This document shows positions 16,951 through 26,302 of a stretch of 64,000 nt of DNA, one piece after another. Origin of the DNA: Streptomyces cellulosae (GTDB lineage Bacteria > Actinomycetota > Actinomycetes > Streptomycetales > Streptomycetaceae). The stretch is taken from positions 46,130-110,129 of the forward strand of contig BNBH01000023.1 of the NCBI GenBank assembly GCA_014655195.1, in the 5' to 3' direction. Within the stretch, counting starts at the first letter, position 1; each line of letters opens with the position of its first letter. The notes under the pieces are model-generated. The model was not told the origin of the DNA, ran no database searches, and worked only from the letters and a program-made list of their open reading frames with translations. The position numbers were made by a program, and so were the translations under genes.

Positions 16951-18633
16951 ATGCCCGACGACACCCAGGACGTCATCTCCGGCGGTCACCTCGTCGCCAA
17001 GGCCCTCAAGGCCGAGGGCGTCGACCGCATCTACACGCTGTGCGGCGGCCACATCATCGACATCTACGACGGCTGCGTCGACGAGGGCATCGAGGTCGTC
17101 GACGTACGGCACGAGCAGGTCGCCGCCCACGCCGCCGACGGCTACGCGCGCATCACCGGCAAGCCCGGCTGCGCCGTGGTCACGGCCGGACCGGGCACCA
17201 CCGACGCCGTCACCGGGGTCGCCAACGCCTTCCGCGCGGAGTCGCCCATGCTGCTGATAGGCGGCCAAGGCGCCCTGACGCAGCACAAGATGGGGTCGCT
17301 GCAGGACCTCCCGCACGTCGACATGATGAACCCCATCACCAAGTTCGCGGCGACCGTGCCGGACACGGCGCGCGCGGCGGACATGGTGTCGATGGCCTTC
17401 CGCGAGTGCTACCACGGCGCGCCGGGCCCCTCCTTCCTGGAGATCCCGCGCGACGTGCTGGACGCCAAGGTGCCCGCGGACAAGGCGCGGGTGCCGAAGC
17501 CGGGGGCCTACCGCGCCTCGACCCGCTCCCCCGGCGACCCGGAGGCGGTCGAGAAGCTGGCCGACCTGCTGGTGCACGCCGAGAAGCCGGCCATCCTGCT
17601 GGGCAGCCAGGTGTGGACGACCCGCGCCACCGAGGCCGCCACCGAGCTGGTGCGCACCCTCAACGTCCCCGCGTACATGAACGGCGCGGGCCGCGGCACC
17701 CTGCCGCCCGGGGACCCGCACCACTTCCAGCTCTCACGCCGGTACGCGTTCTCGGGCGCCGACGTCATCGTCATCGTCGGCACGCCCTTCGACTTCCGGA
17801 TGGGTTACGGCAAGCGGCTCTCCCCCGCGGCGACGGTCGTGCAGATCGACCTCGACTACCGGACTGTCGGCAAGAACCGCGACATCGACCTCGGGATCGT
17901 CGGGGACGCGGGGCTGGTGCTGAAGGCGGTCACCGAGGCGGCCTCCGGGCGGGTCAACGGTGGCGCGTCCAAGCGGAAGGAGTGGCTGGACGAGCTGCGC
18001 GCGGCCGAGCAGACCGCCCTGGAGAAGCGGCTGCCGCAGCTGCGCTCGGACGCCTCGCCGATCCACCCGTACCGGCTGGTGAGCGAGATCAACGACTTCC
18101 TCACCGAGGACTCTATCTACATCGGCGACGGCGGCGACATCGTCACCTTCTCCGGTCAGGTCGTGCAGCCCAAGTCGCCCGGCCACTGGATGGACCCGGG
18201 GCCGCTCGGGACGCTCGGCGTGGGCGTGCCGTTCGTGCTGGCCGCCAAGCAGGCGCGGCCGGACAAGGAGGTCGTCGCGCTGTTCGGCGACGGCGCGTTC
18301 TCCCTCACCGGCTGGGACTTCGAGACGCTGGTCCGCTACGACCTGCCGTTCGTCGGCATCGTCGGCAACAACTCCTCGATGAACCAGATCCGTTACGGCC
18401 AGGCCGTCAAGTACGGCAAGGACCGGGAGCGGGTCGGCAACACCCTCGGGGACGTCCGCTACGACGAGTTCGCGCGGATGCTCGGAGGCTACGGCGAGGA
18501 GGTCCGCGACCCGGCCGACATCGGCCCCGCGCTGCGCCGCGCCCGCGAGTCGGGCAAGCCGTCGCTGATCAACGTCTGGGTGGACCCGGACGCGTACGCC
18601 CCCGGAACGATGAACCAGACCATGTACAAGTGA
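16951..18633 (+). CDS. TPP-dependent enzyme, probable oxalyl-CoA decarboxylase role
   Basis: 560 residues with the three-domain layout of the acetolactate synthase/oxalyl-CoA decarboxylase/2-hydroxyacyl-CoA lyase superfamily. The Pyr domain has the cofactor-activating Glu in DVRHEQVAAHAADGYAR (near residue 55). A central domain follows (about 190-330). The PP domain has the GDG-Nx-NN motif: GDGAFSLTGWDFETLVRYDL, then GIVGNNSS (about 448-475). ATG 16951 is preceded by AAGGAC. It is 11 nt upstream of the formyl-CoA:oxalate CoA-transferase gene, which strongly suggests oxalyl-CoA to formyl-CoA + CO2 as its reaction. The sequence itself is not obviously the classical Oxc type, so a 2-hydroxyacyl-CoA lyase or a condensing activity remains possible. 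Confidence 0.8.
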   Translation: MPDDTQDVISGGHLVAKALKAEGVDRIYTLCGGHIIDIYDGCVDEGIEVVDVRHEQVAAHAADGYARITGKPGCAVVTAGPGTTDAVTGVANAFRAESPMLLIGGQGALTQHKMGSLQDLPHVDMMNPITKFAATVPDTARAADMVSMAFRECYHGAPGPSFLEIPRDVLDAKVPADKARVPKPGAYRASTRSPGDPEAVEKLADLLVHAEKPAILLGSQVWTTRATEAATELVRTLNVPAYMNGAGRGTLPPGDPHHFQLSRRYAFSGADVIVIVGTPFDFRMGYGKRLSPAATVVQIDLDYRTVGKNRDIDLGIVGDAGLVLKAVTEAASGRVNGGASKRKEWLDELRAAEQTALEKRLPQLRSDASPIHPYRLVSEINDFLTEDSIYIGDGGDIVTFSGQVVQPKSPGHWMDPGPLGTLGVGVPFVLAAKQARPDKEVVALFGDGAFSLTGWDFETLVRYDLPFVGIVGNNSSMNQIRYGQAVKYGKDRERVGNTLGDVRYDEFARMLGGYGEEVRDPADIGPALRRARESGKPSLINVWVDPDAYAPGTMNQTMYK

Positions 18634-18644
18634 GGTGCACGCCC

Positions 18645-19877
18645 ATGACCGCGAAGGCACTCGAGGGCATCCGCGTCCTGGACATGACCCACGTCCAGTC
18701 GGGCCCCTCCGCGACCCAGCTGCTGGCCTGGCTCGGCGCGGACGTCGTCAAGCTGGAGGCGCCCGCCGGTGACATCACGCGCAGGCAGCTGCGCGACCTG
18801 CCGGACGTCGACTCCCTCTACTTCACGATGCTCAACTGCAACAAGCGGAGCATCACCCTGAACACCAAGACCGAGCGCGGCAAGGAGATCCTCACCGAGC
18901 TGATCCGGCGTTCGGACGTCATGGTCGAGAACTTCGGGCCGGGCGCCGTCGACCGGATGGGATTCACCTGGGACCGCATCAAGGAGATCAACCCGCGGCT
19001 CGTCTACGCCTCCATCAAGGGGTTCGGCGAGGGCCCGTACACCAACTTCAAGGCGTACGAGGTCGTCGCGCAGGCGATGGGCGGGTCGATGTCGACGACC
19101 GGTTTCGAGGACGGTCCGCCGCTCGCGACGGGCGCGCAGATCGGAGACTCGGGCACGGGTGTGCACGCGGTGGCCGGCATCCTCGCCGCGCTGTTCCAAC
19201 GGGAGCGCACCGGGCGTGGGCAGCGGGTGAACGTGGCGATGCAGCACGCGGTGCTGAACCTGTGCCGGGTGAAGCTGCGCGACCAGCAGCGTCTGGCGCA
19301 CGGCCCGCTCGCCGAGTACCCGAACGAGGACTTCGGCGACGAGGTGCCCCGCTCCGGCAACGCGTCCGGCGGCGGGCAGCCCGGCTGGGCGGTGAGGTGC
19401 GCGCCGGGCGGCCCGAACGACTACGTGTACGTGATCGTGCAGCCGGTCGGCTGGAAGCCGGTCAGCGAGCTGATCGGCCGGCCGGAGCTGGCCGACGACC
19501 CCGAGTGGGCGACGCCGGAGGCGCGGCTGCCGAAGCTGGGCAAGATGTTCCAGCTGATCGAGGAGTGGTCCTCGACGCTGCCCAAGTGGGAGGTGCTGGA
19601 AAAGCTCAACGCGCACAACATTCCGTGCGGGCCGATCCTGTCCACCAAGGAGATCATCGAGGACGACTCGCTGGTCGCCAACGAGATGGTGGTGACCGTC
19701 CCGCACCCCCAGCGCGGCGAGTTCGTCACCGTCGGCAGCCCGCTGAAGCTGTCCGACTCCCCCGTGGAGGTCGTCGCCTCCCCGCTGCTGGGCGAGCACA
19801 ACGAAGAGGTCTACGTCGGCGAACTCGGTCTCGGCGACGAGGAGTTGCGCCTGCTCAAGTCGAACGGGGTGATCTGA
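18645..19877 (+). CDS. frc: Formyl-CoA:oxalate CoA-transferase
   Basis: 410-residue class III (CaiB/BaiF) CoA-transferase. It follows Escherichia coli Frc closely along its whole length: VLDMTHVQSGPSATQLLAWLG, QLRDLPDVDSLYFTMLNCNK, RLVYASIKGFGEGPY and NLCRVKLRDQQRL. The catalytic Asp is in QIGDSGTGVHA (near residue 168) and the mobile glycine loop is GGGQPGW (near residues 245-251). It exchanges CoA between formyl-CoA and oxalate, giving oxalyl-CoA and formate. The gene is 11 nt after the TPP enzyme and 1 nt before the acyl-CoA synthetase, so the three are translationally linked. This is the most secure functional call in the locus. Confidence 0.93.
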   Translation: MTAKALEGIRVLDMTHVQSGPSATQLLAWLGADVVKLEAPAGDITRRQLRDLPDVDSLYFTMLNCNKRSITLNTKTERGKEILTELIRRSDVMVENFGPGAVDRMGFTWDRIKEINPRLVYASIKGFGEGPYTNFKAYEVVAQAMGGSMSTTGFEDGPPLATGAQIGDSGTGVHAVAGILAALFQRERTGRGQRVNVAMQHAVLNLCRVKLRDQQRLAHGPLAEYPNEDFGDEVPRSGNASGGGQPGWAVRCAPGGPNDYVYVIVQPVGWKPVSELIGRPELADDPEWATPEARLPKLGKMFQLIEEWSSTLPKWEVLEKLNAHNIPCGPILSTKEIIEDDSLVANEMVVTVPHPQRGEFVTVGSPLKLSDSPVEVVASPLLGEHNEEVYVGELGLGDEELRLLKSNGVI

Positions 19878-19878
19878 C

Positions 19879-22026
19879 GTGATGGCCGAGGACCGCACGG
19901 TGAAGGTGCGGGCGCTGCTGGACGCGGTGCGCGCCGGGGGACGGACCTCGCTGACCGCGCCCGAGGGCAAGGTGATCGCCGACGCGTACGGCATCGCCGT
20001 GCCCGGCGAGGAGCTGGCGCGGGACGTCGACGAGGCGGTGGCCGCGGCGGCCCGGTTCGGCGGGCCCGTGGTGATGAAGATCGTGTCGCCGGACATCCTG
20101 CACAAGACCGACGCCGGCGGTGTGGTCGTCGGAGTGGAGGGCGCGGCGGACGTGCGGGCGGCGTTCTGCCGGATCGTGGAGAACGCGCGGGCGTACGACC
20201 CTCGGGCGCGAATCGAGGGCGTACAGGTGCAGGAGCTGCTGCCGCAGGGGCAGGAGGTCATCGTCGGCGCGGTCACCGACCCGACGTTCGGGAAGGTGGT
20301 GGCGTTCGGGCTCGGCGGGGTGCTCGTCGAGGTGCTGAAGGACGTGACGTTCCGGCTGGCGCCGGTGGACGCCGACGAGGCGCTGTCGATGCTGGACTCC
20401 ATCCGGTCGGCGGAGATCCTCAACGGGGTGCGCGGTCGGGCGGGCGTGGACCGGTGGGCGGTCGCCGAGCAGATCCGGCGGGTGTCCGAACTGGTCACGG
20501 ACTTCCCGGAGATCGCCGAGGTGGACCTCAACCCGGTGATCGCGACGCCGGAGGGCGCGGTCGCCGCGGACATCCGGGTGATCCTCTCCACCGAGGCGCC
20601 CAAGGGGCGCCGCCGGTACTCGCGGGAGGAGATCCTCACCTCCATGCGCCGGCTGATGCAGCCGCGGTCGGTGGCGGTGATCGGCGCGTCCAACGAGGCC
20701 GGGAAGATCGGCAACTCGGTGATGCGCAACCTCGTCGACGGAGGTTTCGCCGGGGAGATCCACCCGGTGAACCCCAAGGCCGATGACATCGTGGGCCGCA
20801 AGGCGTACAAGAGTGTCACGGACGTTCCCGGCGAGGTGGATGTGGCGGTCTTCGCGATACCCGCCAAGTTCGTGGCAGCGGCACTGGAGGAGGTGGGGCG
20901 CAAGGGGATTCCCAACGCCGTCCTCATCCCGTCCGGGTTCGCGGAGACCGGTGAGCACGAACTCCAGGCGGAGATCGTGGCGATCGCCGAACGGCACGGC
21001 GTCCGGCTCCTCGGGCCGAACATCTACGGCTACTACTCCACCTGGCAGGACCTGTGCGCCACGTTCTGCACGCCGTACGACGTCAAGGGCGGGGTGGCGC
21101 TGACCAGTCAGTCCGGCGGCATCGGCATGGCGATCCTCGGGTTCGCGCGGACCACCAAGACCGGTGTGTCGGCGATCGTGGGGCTCGGCAACAAGTCGGA
21201 CCTGGACGAGGACGACCTGCTGACCTGGTTCGGGGAGGACCCGCACACCGAGTGCATCGCGATGCACCTGGAGGACCTGAAGGACGGGCGCGCGTTCGTC
21301 GAGGCCGCGCGGGCGACCGTGCCGAAGAAGCCGGTCGTGGTGCTGAAGGCGGGGCGTACGGCGGCGGGCGCGAAGGCCGCGGGCTCGCACACGGGCGCGC
21401 TCGCGGGCGACGACGCCGTGTACGACGACATCCTGCGGCAGGCCGGCGTGATCCGGGCGCCGGGGCTGAACGACATGCTGGAGTACGCGCGGGCGCTGCC
21501 CGTGCTGCCCACCCCGCGGGGCGACAACGTCGTGATCATCACCGGGGCGGGCGGCAGCGGGGTGCTGCTGTCGGACGCGGTGACGGACAACGGGCTGTCG
21601 CTGATGGAGATCCCGCCCGATCTGGACGCCGCCTTCCGGGAGTTCATCCCGCCGTTCGGCGCGGCCGGCAACCCGGTGGACATCACCGGGGGCGAGCCGC
21701 CGTCGACGTACGAGGCGACGATCCGGCTGGGGCTCGAGGACCCGCGCATCCACGCGCTGGTGCTGGGCTACTGGCACACGATCGTCACGCCGCCCATGGT
21801 GTTCGCCGAACTCACCGCGCGGGTGGTGGCGGAGTTCCGCGAGCGGGGGGTCTCCAAGCCCGTGGTGGCCTCCCTCGCCGGGGACGTCGAGGTGGAGGAG
21901 GCCTGCCAGTACCTCTTCGAGCACGGGGTCGTGGCCTACCCGTACACGACCGAGAAGCCGGTGGCCGTGCTCGGCGCCAAGTACCGCTGGGCGCGGGCCG
22001 CCGGGCTGATGGGGGGCGGCTCATGA
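19879..22026 (+). CDS. ADP-forming acyl-CoA synthetase (fused beta-alpha)
   Basis: 715 residues. An N-terminal ATP-grasp (beta) domain (about 1-235, VVMKIVSPDILHKTDAGGVVVG) is followed by a CoA-binding domain (about 255-385, SVAVIGASNEAGKIGNSVMRNL), a ligase/flavodoxin-like domain with LTSQSGGIGMAIL, and the phospho-His in AGSHTGALAGDD (near residue 505). This is the acetate-CoA ligase (ADP-forming)/Pat-like fold with beta before alpha. It could activate oxalate to oxalyl-CoA with ATP, or run in reverse to save the thioester energy of formyl- or acetyl-CoA. GTG 19879 lies 1 nt after the frc stop; ATG 19882 is an alternative. A hairpin follows at 22041. Confidence 0.88.
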   Translation: MMAEDRTVKVRALLDAVRAGGRTSLTAPEGKVIADAYGIAVPGEELARDVDEAVAAAARFGGPVVMKIVSPDILHKTDAGGVVVGVEGAADVRAAFCRIVENARAYDPRARIEGVQVQELLPQGQEVIVGAVTDPTFGKVVAFGLGGVLVEVLKDVTFRLAPVDADEALSMLDSIRSAEILNGVRGRAGVDRWAVAEQIRRVSELVTDFPEIAEVDLNPVIATPEGAVAADIRVILSTEAPKGRRRYSREEILTSMRRLMQPRSVAVIGASNEAGKIGNSVMRNLVDGGFAGEIHPVNPKADDIVGRKAYKSVTDVPGEVDVAVFAIPAKFVAAALEEVGRKGIPNAVLIPSGFAETGEHELQAEIVAIAERHGVRLLGPNIYGYYSTWQDLCATFCTPYDVKGGVALTSQSGGIGMAILGFARTTKTGVSAIVGLGNKSDLDEDDLLTWFGEDPHTECIAMHLEDLKDGRAFVEAARATVPKKPVVVLKAGRTAAGAKAAGSHTGALAGDDAVYDDILRQAGVIRAPGLNDMLEYARALPVLPTPRGDNVVIITGAGGSGVLLSDAVTDNGLSLMEIPPDLDAAFREFIPPFGAAGNPVDITGGEPPSTYEATIRLGLEDPRIHALVLGYWHTIVTPPMVFAELTARVVAEFRERGVSKPVVASLAGDVEVEEACQYLFEHGVVAYPYTTEKPVAVLGAKYRWARAAGLMGGGS

Positions 22027-22040
22027 GGTGACTGGACCGG

Positions 22041-22074
22041 GGGGCCGGCCGGCGGGTGCGCGCCGGCCGGCCCC
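22041..22074 (+). terminator. Hairpin between acyl-CoA synthetase and OFA transporter
   Basis: Perfect 14-bp stem (22041-22054 and 22061-22074) with a 6-nt loop, 15 nt after the synthetase stop and 76 nt before the transporter start. It may attenuate rather than end transcription. Confidence 0.6.
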
Positions 22075-22149
22075 GGGACCCGGGCGCGCACGAAAGGCAC
22101 GGGACAGGGGGCGCTGGCCAGTTCTTTCGACGCAAGGGGTGCATTTTCC

Positions 22150-23529
22150 ATGACAACCACGGATGTCACACGGGTCGTCCCCTACCGGGAGGTGACCGAC
22201 AGGAACGGGCGGGTCTACCGCGTCGGTGAGACCGACATCGACATCATGGGCCGCAAACGCAAGTGGATGGTGATCCTGCCCTGGGTCGGCATGATGGGCA
22301 TCTCCTCCGCCGAGTACGCGTTCGCTTCCGCGGAGGACACGCTCCACGAGGCCCACCAGTGGTCCAGCGGCAGCATCTACTGGATGATGACCGCCTGGGT
22401 GTTCTGCCAGGCCGCGGTGGCCTTCCCGGCGGGACGGCTGCGGGAGAACGGCAAGCTGCCCGCGCGGTGGGCGATGATGCTCGGCTCGGCCGGCACGCTG
22501 CTCGGCTACCTCTCCCTGGCGTACGCGCCGCACGTCGCCCTGGCGTTCATCGGGTTCGGCGTGTTCAGCGGCATGGGCGCGGGCATGGTGTACGCGACCT
22601 GCGTCAACATGGTCGGCAAGTGGTACCCGGAGCGCAGGGGCGGCAAGACCGGCTTCGTCAACGGCGGTTTCGCGTACGGTTCGGTGCCGTTCGTCTTCAT
22701 CTTCCACGGCTACATGGACGGCTCCAACTTCCGCTGGGTGCTGGTCGCCTCCGGTGTGTTCCTCGCCGGTGTGGTGGCGGTGGCCGGCTTCTACTTCCGG
22801 GACCCGCCGAAGAACTGGTGGCCGGACTCGGTCGACCCGCTGAACCCGCCGGAGGACCCGCGCGCCCGGCGTTCGCTCGAGAAGAACCCGCCCGCCGTGA
22901 AACAGTACTCCCCGATGGAGGCGTGGCGGACCGGCCGGGTGGCGCTGATGTGGTTCTGTCTCGCCTGCACCTCGGGCGTGAACATCTTCGGCATCGCGTT
23001 CCAGGTCGACATCGGTGAGGACGCGGGCTTCGCGGCCGGCATCGTGGCGACCGCGATGTCGCTGAAGGCGATCGTCAACGGCACCGGGCGCGGCGTGATC
23101 GGCTGGCTGTCCGACCTGTACGGCCGCAAGCGGTGTCTGCTGTACGTGTGCGTGATCCTGGGCCTGGCCCAGTTCGGCATCATCTGGTCGGCGGAGATCA
23201 AGAACCTGCCGCTGTTCCTGCTGTTCTCCGCCATCTCCGGCTTCGGCGGCGGGGCCATCTTCCCGATGTTCGCGGCGCTGACGGCGGACTACTTCGGGGA
23301 GAACAACAACGCCACCAACTACGGGATGGTCTACAGCTCCAAGCTGGTCTCCGGTCTCGGCGCGGGCATGGGGTCCATGGTCGTGGCCGCGTGGGGCTAC
23401 AACGGCGCGTTCTCGCTGGCGGGCAGCATCTCGCTGTTCGCCGGGTTCGTGGCGCTGTTCCTGACCCCGCCGGGGCGCCCGAAGAACAAGAAGGTGACGC
23501 CCAACCCGCGGCCGCTCGGGGAGGGTTGA
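22150..23529 (+). CDS. OFA-family MFS transporter (oxalate/formate)
   Basis: 459 residues, 12 membrane helices, with a hydrophilic N-terminus of about 37 residues ending GRKRKWMVILPWVGMMG. OFA-type features are SSGSIYWMMTAWVFCQAAVAFPAGRL cut across helices 2-3, GMVYATCVNMVGKWYPERRG between helices 4 and 5, and WLSDLYGRKRCL in the C half. It probably exchanges oxalate for formate, or imports oxalate, across the membrane. It is the last gene of the rightward oxalate operon. Unlike the second OFA gene in this window it has no small-subunit gene next to it. The ribosome binding site is weak (AAGGGGTGCATTTTCC before the ATG). Confidence 0.87.
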   Translation: MTTTDVTRVVPYREVTDRNGRVYRVGETDIDIMGRKRKWMVILPWVGMMGISSAEYAFASAEDTLHEAHQWSSGSIYWMMTAWVFCQAAVAFPAGRLRENGKLPARWAMMLGSAGTLLGYLSLAYAPHVALAFIGFGVFSGMGAGMVYATCVNMVGKWYPERRGGKTGFVNGGFAYGSVPFVFIFHGYMDGSNFRWVLVASGVFLAGVVAVAGFYFRDPPKNWWPDSVDPLNPPEDPRARRSLEKNPPAVKQYSPMEAWRTGRVALMWFCLACTSGVNIFGIAFQVDIGEDAGFAAGIVATAMSLKAIVNGTGRGVIGWLSDLYGRKRCLLYVCVILGLAQFGIIWSAEIKNLPLFLLFSAISGFGGGAIFPMFAALTADYFGENNNATNYGMVYSSKLVSGLGAGMGSMVVAAWGYNGAFSLAGSISLFAGFVALFLTPPGRPKNKKVTPNPRPLGEG

Positions 23530-23550
23530 CGGACCCGCCCCGTACGGCAC

Positions 23551-23592
23551 GGACCGGGCGGCCCTTCCCGAGGGGGAAGGGCCGCCCGGTCC
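23551..23592. terminator. Bidirectional terminator between convergent genes
   Basis: Perfect 19-bp stem (23551-23569 and 23574-23592) with a 4-nt loop, midway between the rightward OFA gene (stop 23529) and the leftward TIM-barrel gene (stop 23605). Confidence 0.85.
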
Positions 23593-23604
23593 GTCGTCAC
23601 GCGG

Positions 23605-24807
23605 TCAGCGGCGCCGGCGCAGGGCCGCCATGCCGTCGTAGCTGATCTTGGCCTCGCGCAGCGACTGCGCGGGGTCGGTGGCGCTCGGGGAGTTGTCGTC
23701 CTCCACCATCGGGTTGCGGTAGTTGCTCAGCCCGACGCGGGAGAAGAACGTCGTGTAGTCGATGTCGCCGGTGCCGAACGGCACCATGTCCCAGCCCATG
23801 CCGTTGGTGGTGTCGACGACGCCGTCCTTGGCGTGGAACAGCGGGTAGCGCTTGTTGTGGCGCTTGACCAGGCCCGCCGGGTCGAAGACGTTCCTGCGGG
23901 TGGAGCCGTCGGCGGCGGTGTAGGTGTGGAACTTGTACTGGGCGACGTGCGCCCAGAAGATGTCCATCTCCAGCCAGACCAGCTTGGGGTCGGTGATCTT
24001 CAGGAAGTACTCCAGCTTCCGGATGCCGGAGCTGCGGGTCGGCCGGCCCTGGTCGTCCAGCGGGCCCCGGTCGAGCAGGAAGCCGTACGCGCTGTCGTGG
24101 TTGTGGGTGTAGAGCTTGATGCCCTCGCGGCGGGCGATCTCGCCGAGCGCGTTCCACTTGTCGGCGGCCACGTCCCAGTCGGCGCGGTAGGAGCTGCCGG
24201 TGGGGTCGCCGCCGGTGCCCATGTGGTCCATGCCGAGGATGTTGGCGATCTCCAGGTGCTTCTTGAAGGTGTCCTTGTCGGCGGCGGTCAGCGGCCAGGA
24301 GGACGGGATGAAGCCGTGGTTGCCCTGGGCGCGCAGCCCGTACTCGTCGAGCCAGCGGCGCAGCAGCCTGGCGCCCTCCACGGTCTCCAGGTTGTCGCCG
24401 CCGGGCGCGTTGGCGTGCTGGCGGTAGCCGGCGAACTCGACCTGGCGGTAGCCGTGCCGGGCGAGCTGCTTGAACACCTCGCGGAAGCCGGACGGCAGGT
24501 CGCCGGCGAGCGGGTCGCGGGCGGTGGCGTCGCGGACGGTGTAGAGGATGATGCCGCGCTTGTGCGGCGGGACGAGCACCTGGCCGCGGCCGTGGTCGTT
24601 CCCGTGGTCGTGGTCTCTGCCGTGCGCCAGGGCCGGGGAGGCGCCGAAGACGGGGGCGGCGACGGCGCCGGCCGCCACGGCGGTGCAGGTGCTGAGGAAG
24701 CGGCGCCGGCCCACGCCGAGGCTGCGGCGCAGCGCCTCGTCCGGGGCGTCGGTGAGCGCGGTGGCGTCCGCGCCGGTGGAGTGGGAAGGGTCGGAGTACG
24801 AGGTCAC
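23605..24807 (-). CDS. Tat-exported sugar-phosphate isomerase/epimerase-like protein
   Basis: 400 residues from GTG 24807, which is preceded by AGAAGG. An unusually long N-region leads to a twin-arginine signal, GVGRRRFLSTCTAVAAGAVAAP (split here only in description), then a His/Asp-rich linker (HGRDHDHGNDHGRG) that could bind metal. The rest is a xylose-isomerase-like TIM barrel: YRQVEFAGY, YTHNHDSAYGFL, VWLEMDIFWA and LFHAKDG carry the acidic and His metal-site residues typical of the fold. It probably acts on a sugar or sugar acid outside the cell after folding in the cytoplasm. It lies beyond the terminator of the ebo-like operon, so it is probably transcribed separately. Confidence 0.83.
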   Translation of the reverse strand: MTSYSDPSHSTGADATALTDAPDEALRRSLGVGRRRFLSTCTAVAAGAVAAPVFGASPALAHGRDHDHGNDHGRGQVLVPPHKRGIILYTVRDATARDPLAGDLPSGFREVFKQLARHGYRQVEFAGYRQHANAPGGDNLETVEGARLLRRWLDEYGLRAQGNHGFIPSSWPLTAADKDTFKKHLEIANILGMDHMGTGGDPTGSSYRADWDVAADKWNALGEIARREGIKLYTHNHDSAYGFLLDRGPLDDQGRPTRSSGIRKLEYFLKITDPKLVWLEMDIFWAHVAQYKFHTYTAADGSTRRNVFDPAGLVKRHNKRYPLFHAKDGVVDTTNGMGWDMVPFGTGDIDYTTFFSRVGLSNYRNPMVEDDNSPSATDPAQSLREAKISYDGMAALRRRR

Positions 24808-24829
24808 GGGTGCCTGCCTTCTCGGTCGT

Positions 24830-24858
24830 GGCCGGTCCCGGCGGCTGCGGGACCGGCC
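24830..24858 (-). terminator. Terminator of the ebo-like operon
   Basis: Perfect 11-bp stem (24830-24840 and 24848-24858) with a 7-nt loop, about 65 nt after the last gene of the operon. It separates that operon from the Tat-exported TIM-barrel gene. Confidence 0.65.
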
Positions 24859-24922
24859 GTTGTCAGTGCCGTGTGTTTCACTCTCGGTAGTCGGATGTCG
24901 GCGGGCGTGGTGCCGTGCGGTG

Positions 24923-26302
24923 TCAGCCGAGTCCGGCGAGCCGGAGCAGGAGTTGCTTGACGTCGGTGGCCGCGACGCGGTCACCGACAGCGCGGGGGGT
25001 GGAGCAGATGAGGAGCGGACCGTCGTCGTCGCTCGCGGGAAGGCGGCCGTGGCTGCCGCGAATAGGTGAGGCGTCCAGGGGCACGACCGCCATGCGGTAG
25101 CGCATGCCGAGCTTCTTGCGCGCCAGCGCGCCGGCCGCCTTGACCTTGACGTAGGGGTCGTGGGGGTCCATGAACAGCTCGACCGGGTCGTAGCCGGGTT
25201 TGCGGTGGATCTCGACGAGCTGCGCGAAGTCGGGCGCGCGGTCGTCGTCGAGCCAGTAGTAGTACGTGAACCAGGCGTCGGGTTCGGCGACGGCGACGAG
25301 TTCGCCGGCGCGCGGGTGGTCGAGGTGGTGGGCCTTCTTGCCCTCGTCGTCGAGGAGCTGCTCGATGCCGGGCAGTCCGTCGAGTGCCTCCCGGGTGGCC
25401 TCGAGGTCCTCGGGGCGGCGCACGTAGACGTGGGCGATCTGGTGGTCGGCGACGGCGAAGGCGCGGGAGGCCATCGGGTCGAGGTACTCCATGCCGTCCT
25501 GGGTGTGGACCTCCAGCAGGCCGGCGCGGCGCAGGGCGCGGTTGATGTCCACGGACCGGTTCACGCGGGTGATGCCGTACTCGGAGAGGGCGACGACGGT
25601 GCGCCCCTCGGCGCGGGCGTCGTCCAGCAGCGGGGCGAGGGCCGCGTCGAGGTCGGCGGCGGCCTTCAGGGAGCGCGGGTCGTCGGGGCCGAAGCGCTGC
25701 AGGTCGTAGTCGAGGTGGGGGAGGTAGCAGAGGGTCAGGTCGGGGCGCCGGGTGCTCATGATGTGGCGGGTGGCGTCGATGATCCACCGGCTGGACACCA
25801 GGCCGGCGCCGGGTCCCCAGAAGTGGAACAGGGGGAACGTGCCGAACTTCTCGGTGAGTTCGTCGTGCAGTGCGGGCGGCCGGGTGTAGCAGTCGGGTTC
25901 CTTGCGGCCGTCGGCGTAGTAGACGGGACGGGGGGTGACGGTGATGTCGGTGTCCGCGCCCATGGCGTACCACCAGCAGATGTTGGCGACGGTGTAGCCG
26001 GGGTGCGCGCGGCGGGCGGCGTCCCAGAGCTTGTCGCCGGAGACGAGACCGTTGTGCTGCCGCCACAGCAGGACGTCGCCGAGTTCCCGGAAGTACCAGC
26101 CGTTGCCGACGATGCCGTGCTCGGAGGGCATGGCGCCGGTGAGGAAGGTGGACTGGGCGGCGCAGGTGACGGCGGGCAGCACGGTGCCGAGCGGGGCGCG
26201 GGAGCCGGACTGCCCGAGGGTCTTGAGGTGGGGCATGTGGTCGAGCAGACGGGGGGTGAGGCCCACGACGTCCAGGACGAGCAGCGGGGTGGGGTCGGTC
26301 AT
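24923..26302 (-). CDS. EboF-like alkaline phosphatase superfamily protein
   Basis: 459 residues of the nucleotide pyrophosphatase/phosphodiesterase branch of the alkaline phosphatase superfamily. It opens LLVLDVVGLTPRLLDHMPHL with the first metal Asp. The nucleophile Thr is in LPAVTCAAQSTFLTG, followed by PSEHGIVGNGWYF. Later metal ligands are in YLPHLDYDLQRFG and VALSEYGITRVNRSVDI. No signal peptide is seen, so it should work in the cytoplasm on a phosphodiester or phosphonate. The ATG at 26302 overlaps the stop of the upstream TIM-barrel gene (ATGA). Last gene of the seven-gene operon; corresponds in type and position to EboF of ebo clusters. Confidence 0.85.
   Translation of the reverse strand: MTDPTPLLVLDVVGLTPRLLDHMPHLKTLGQSGSRAPLGTVLPAVTCAAQSTFLTGAMPSEHGIVGNGWYFRELGDVLLWRQHNGLVSGDKLWDAARRAHPGYTVANICWWYAMGADTDITVTPRPVYYADGRKEPDCYTRPPALHDELTEKFGTFPLFHFWGPGAGLVSSRWIIDATRHIMSTRRPDLTLCYLPHLDYDLQRFGPDDPRSLKAAADLDAALAPLLDDARAEGRTVVALSEYGITRVNRSVDINRALRRAGLLEVHTQDGMEYLDPMASRAFAVADHQIAHVYVRRPEDLEATREALDGLPGIEQLLDDEGKKAHHLDHPRAGELVAVAEPDAWFTYYYWLDDDRAPDFAQLVEIHRKPGYDPVELFMDPHDPYVKVKAAGALARKKLGMRYRMAVVPLDASPIRGSHGRLPASDDDGPLLICSTPRAVGDRVAATDVKQLLLRLAGLG

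Noticed and set aside
16899..18644. An open frame joined upstream of frc that would make a 992-residue fusion
   Set aside because: The upstream part is out of frame with the well-supported TPP enzyme, and frc has its own ATG at 18645 matching known Frc N-termini.
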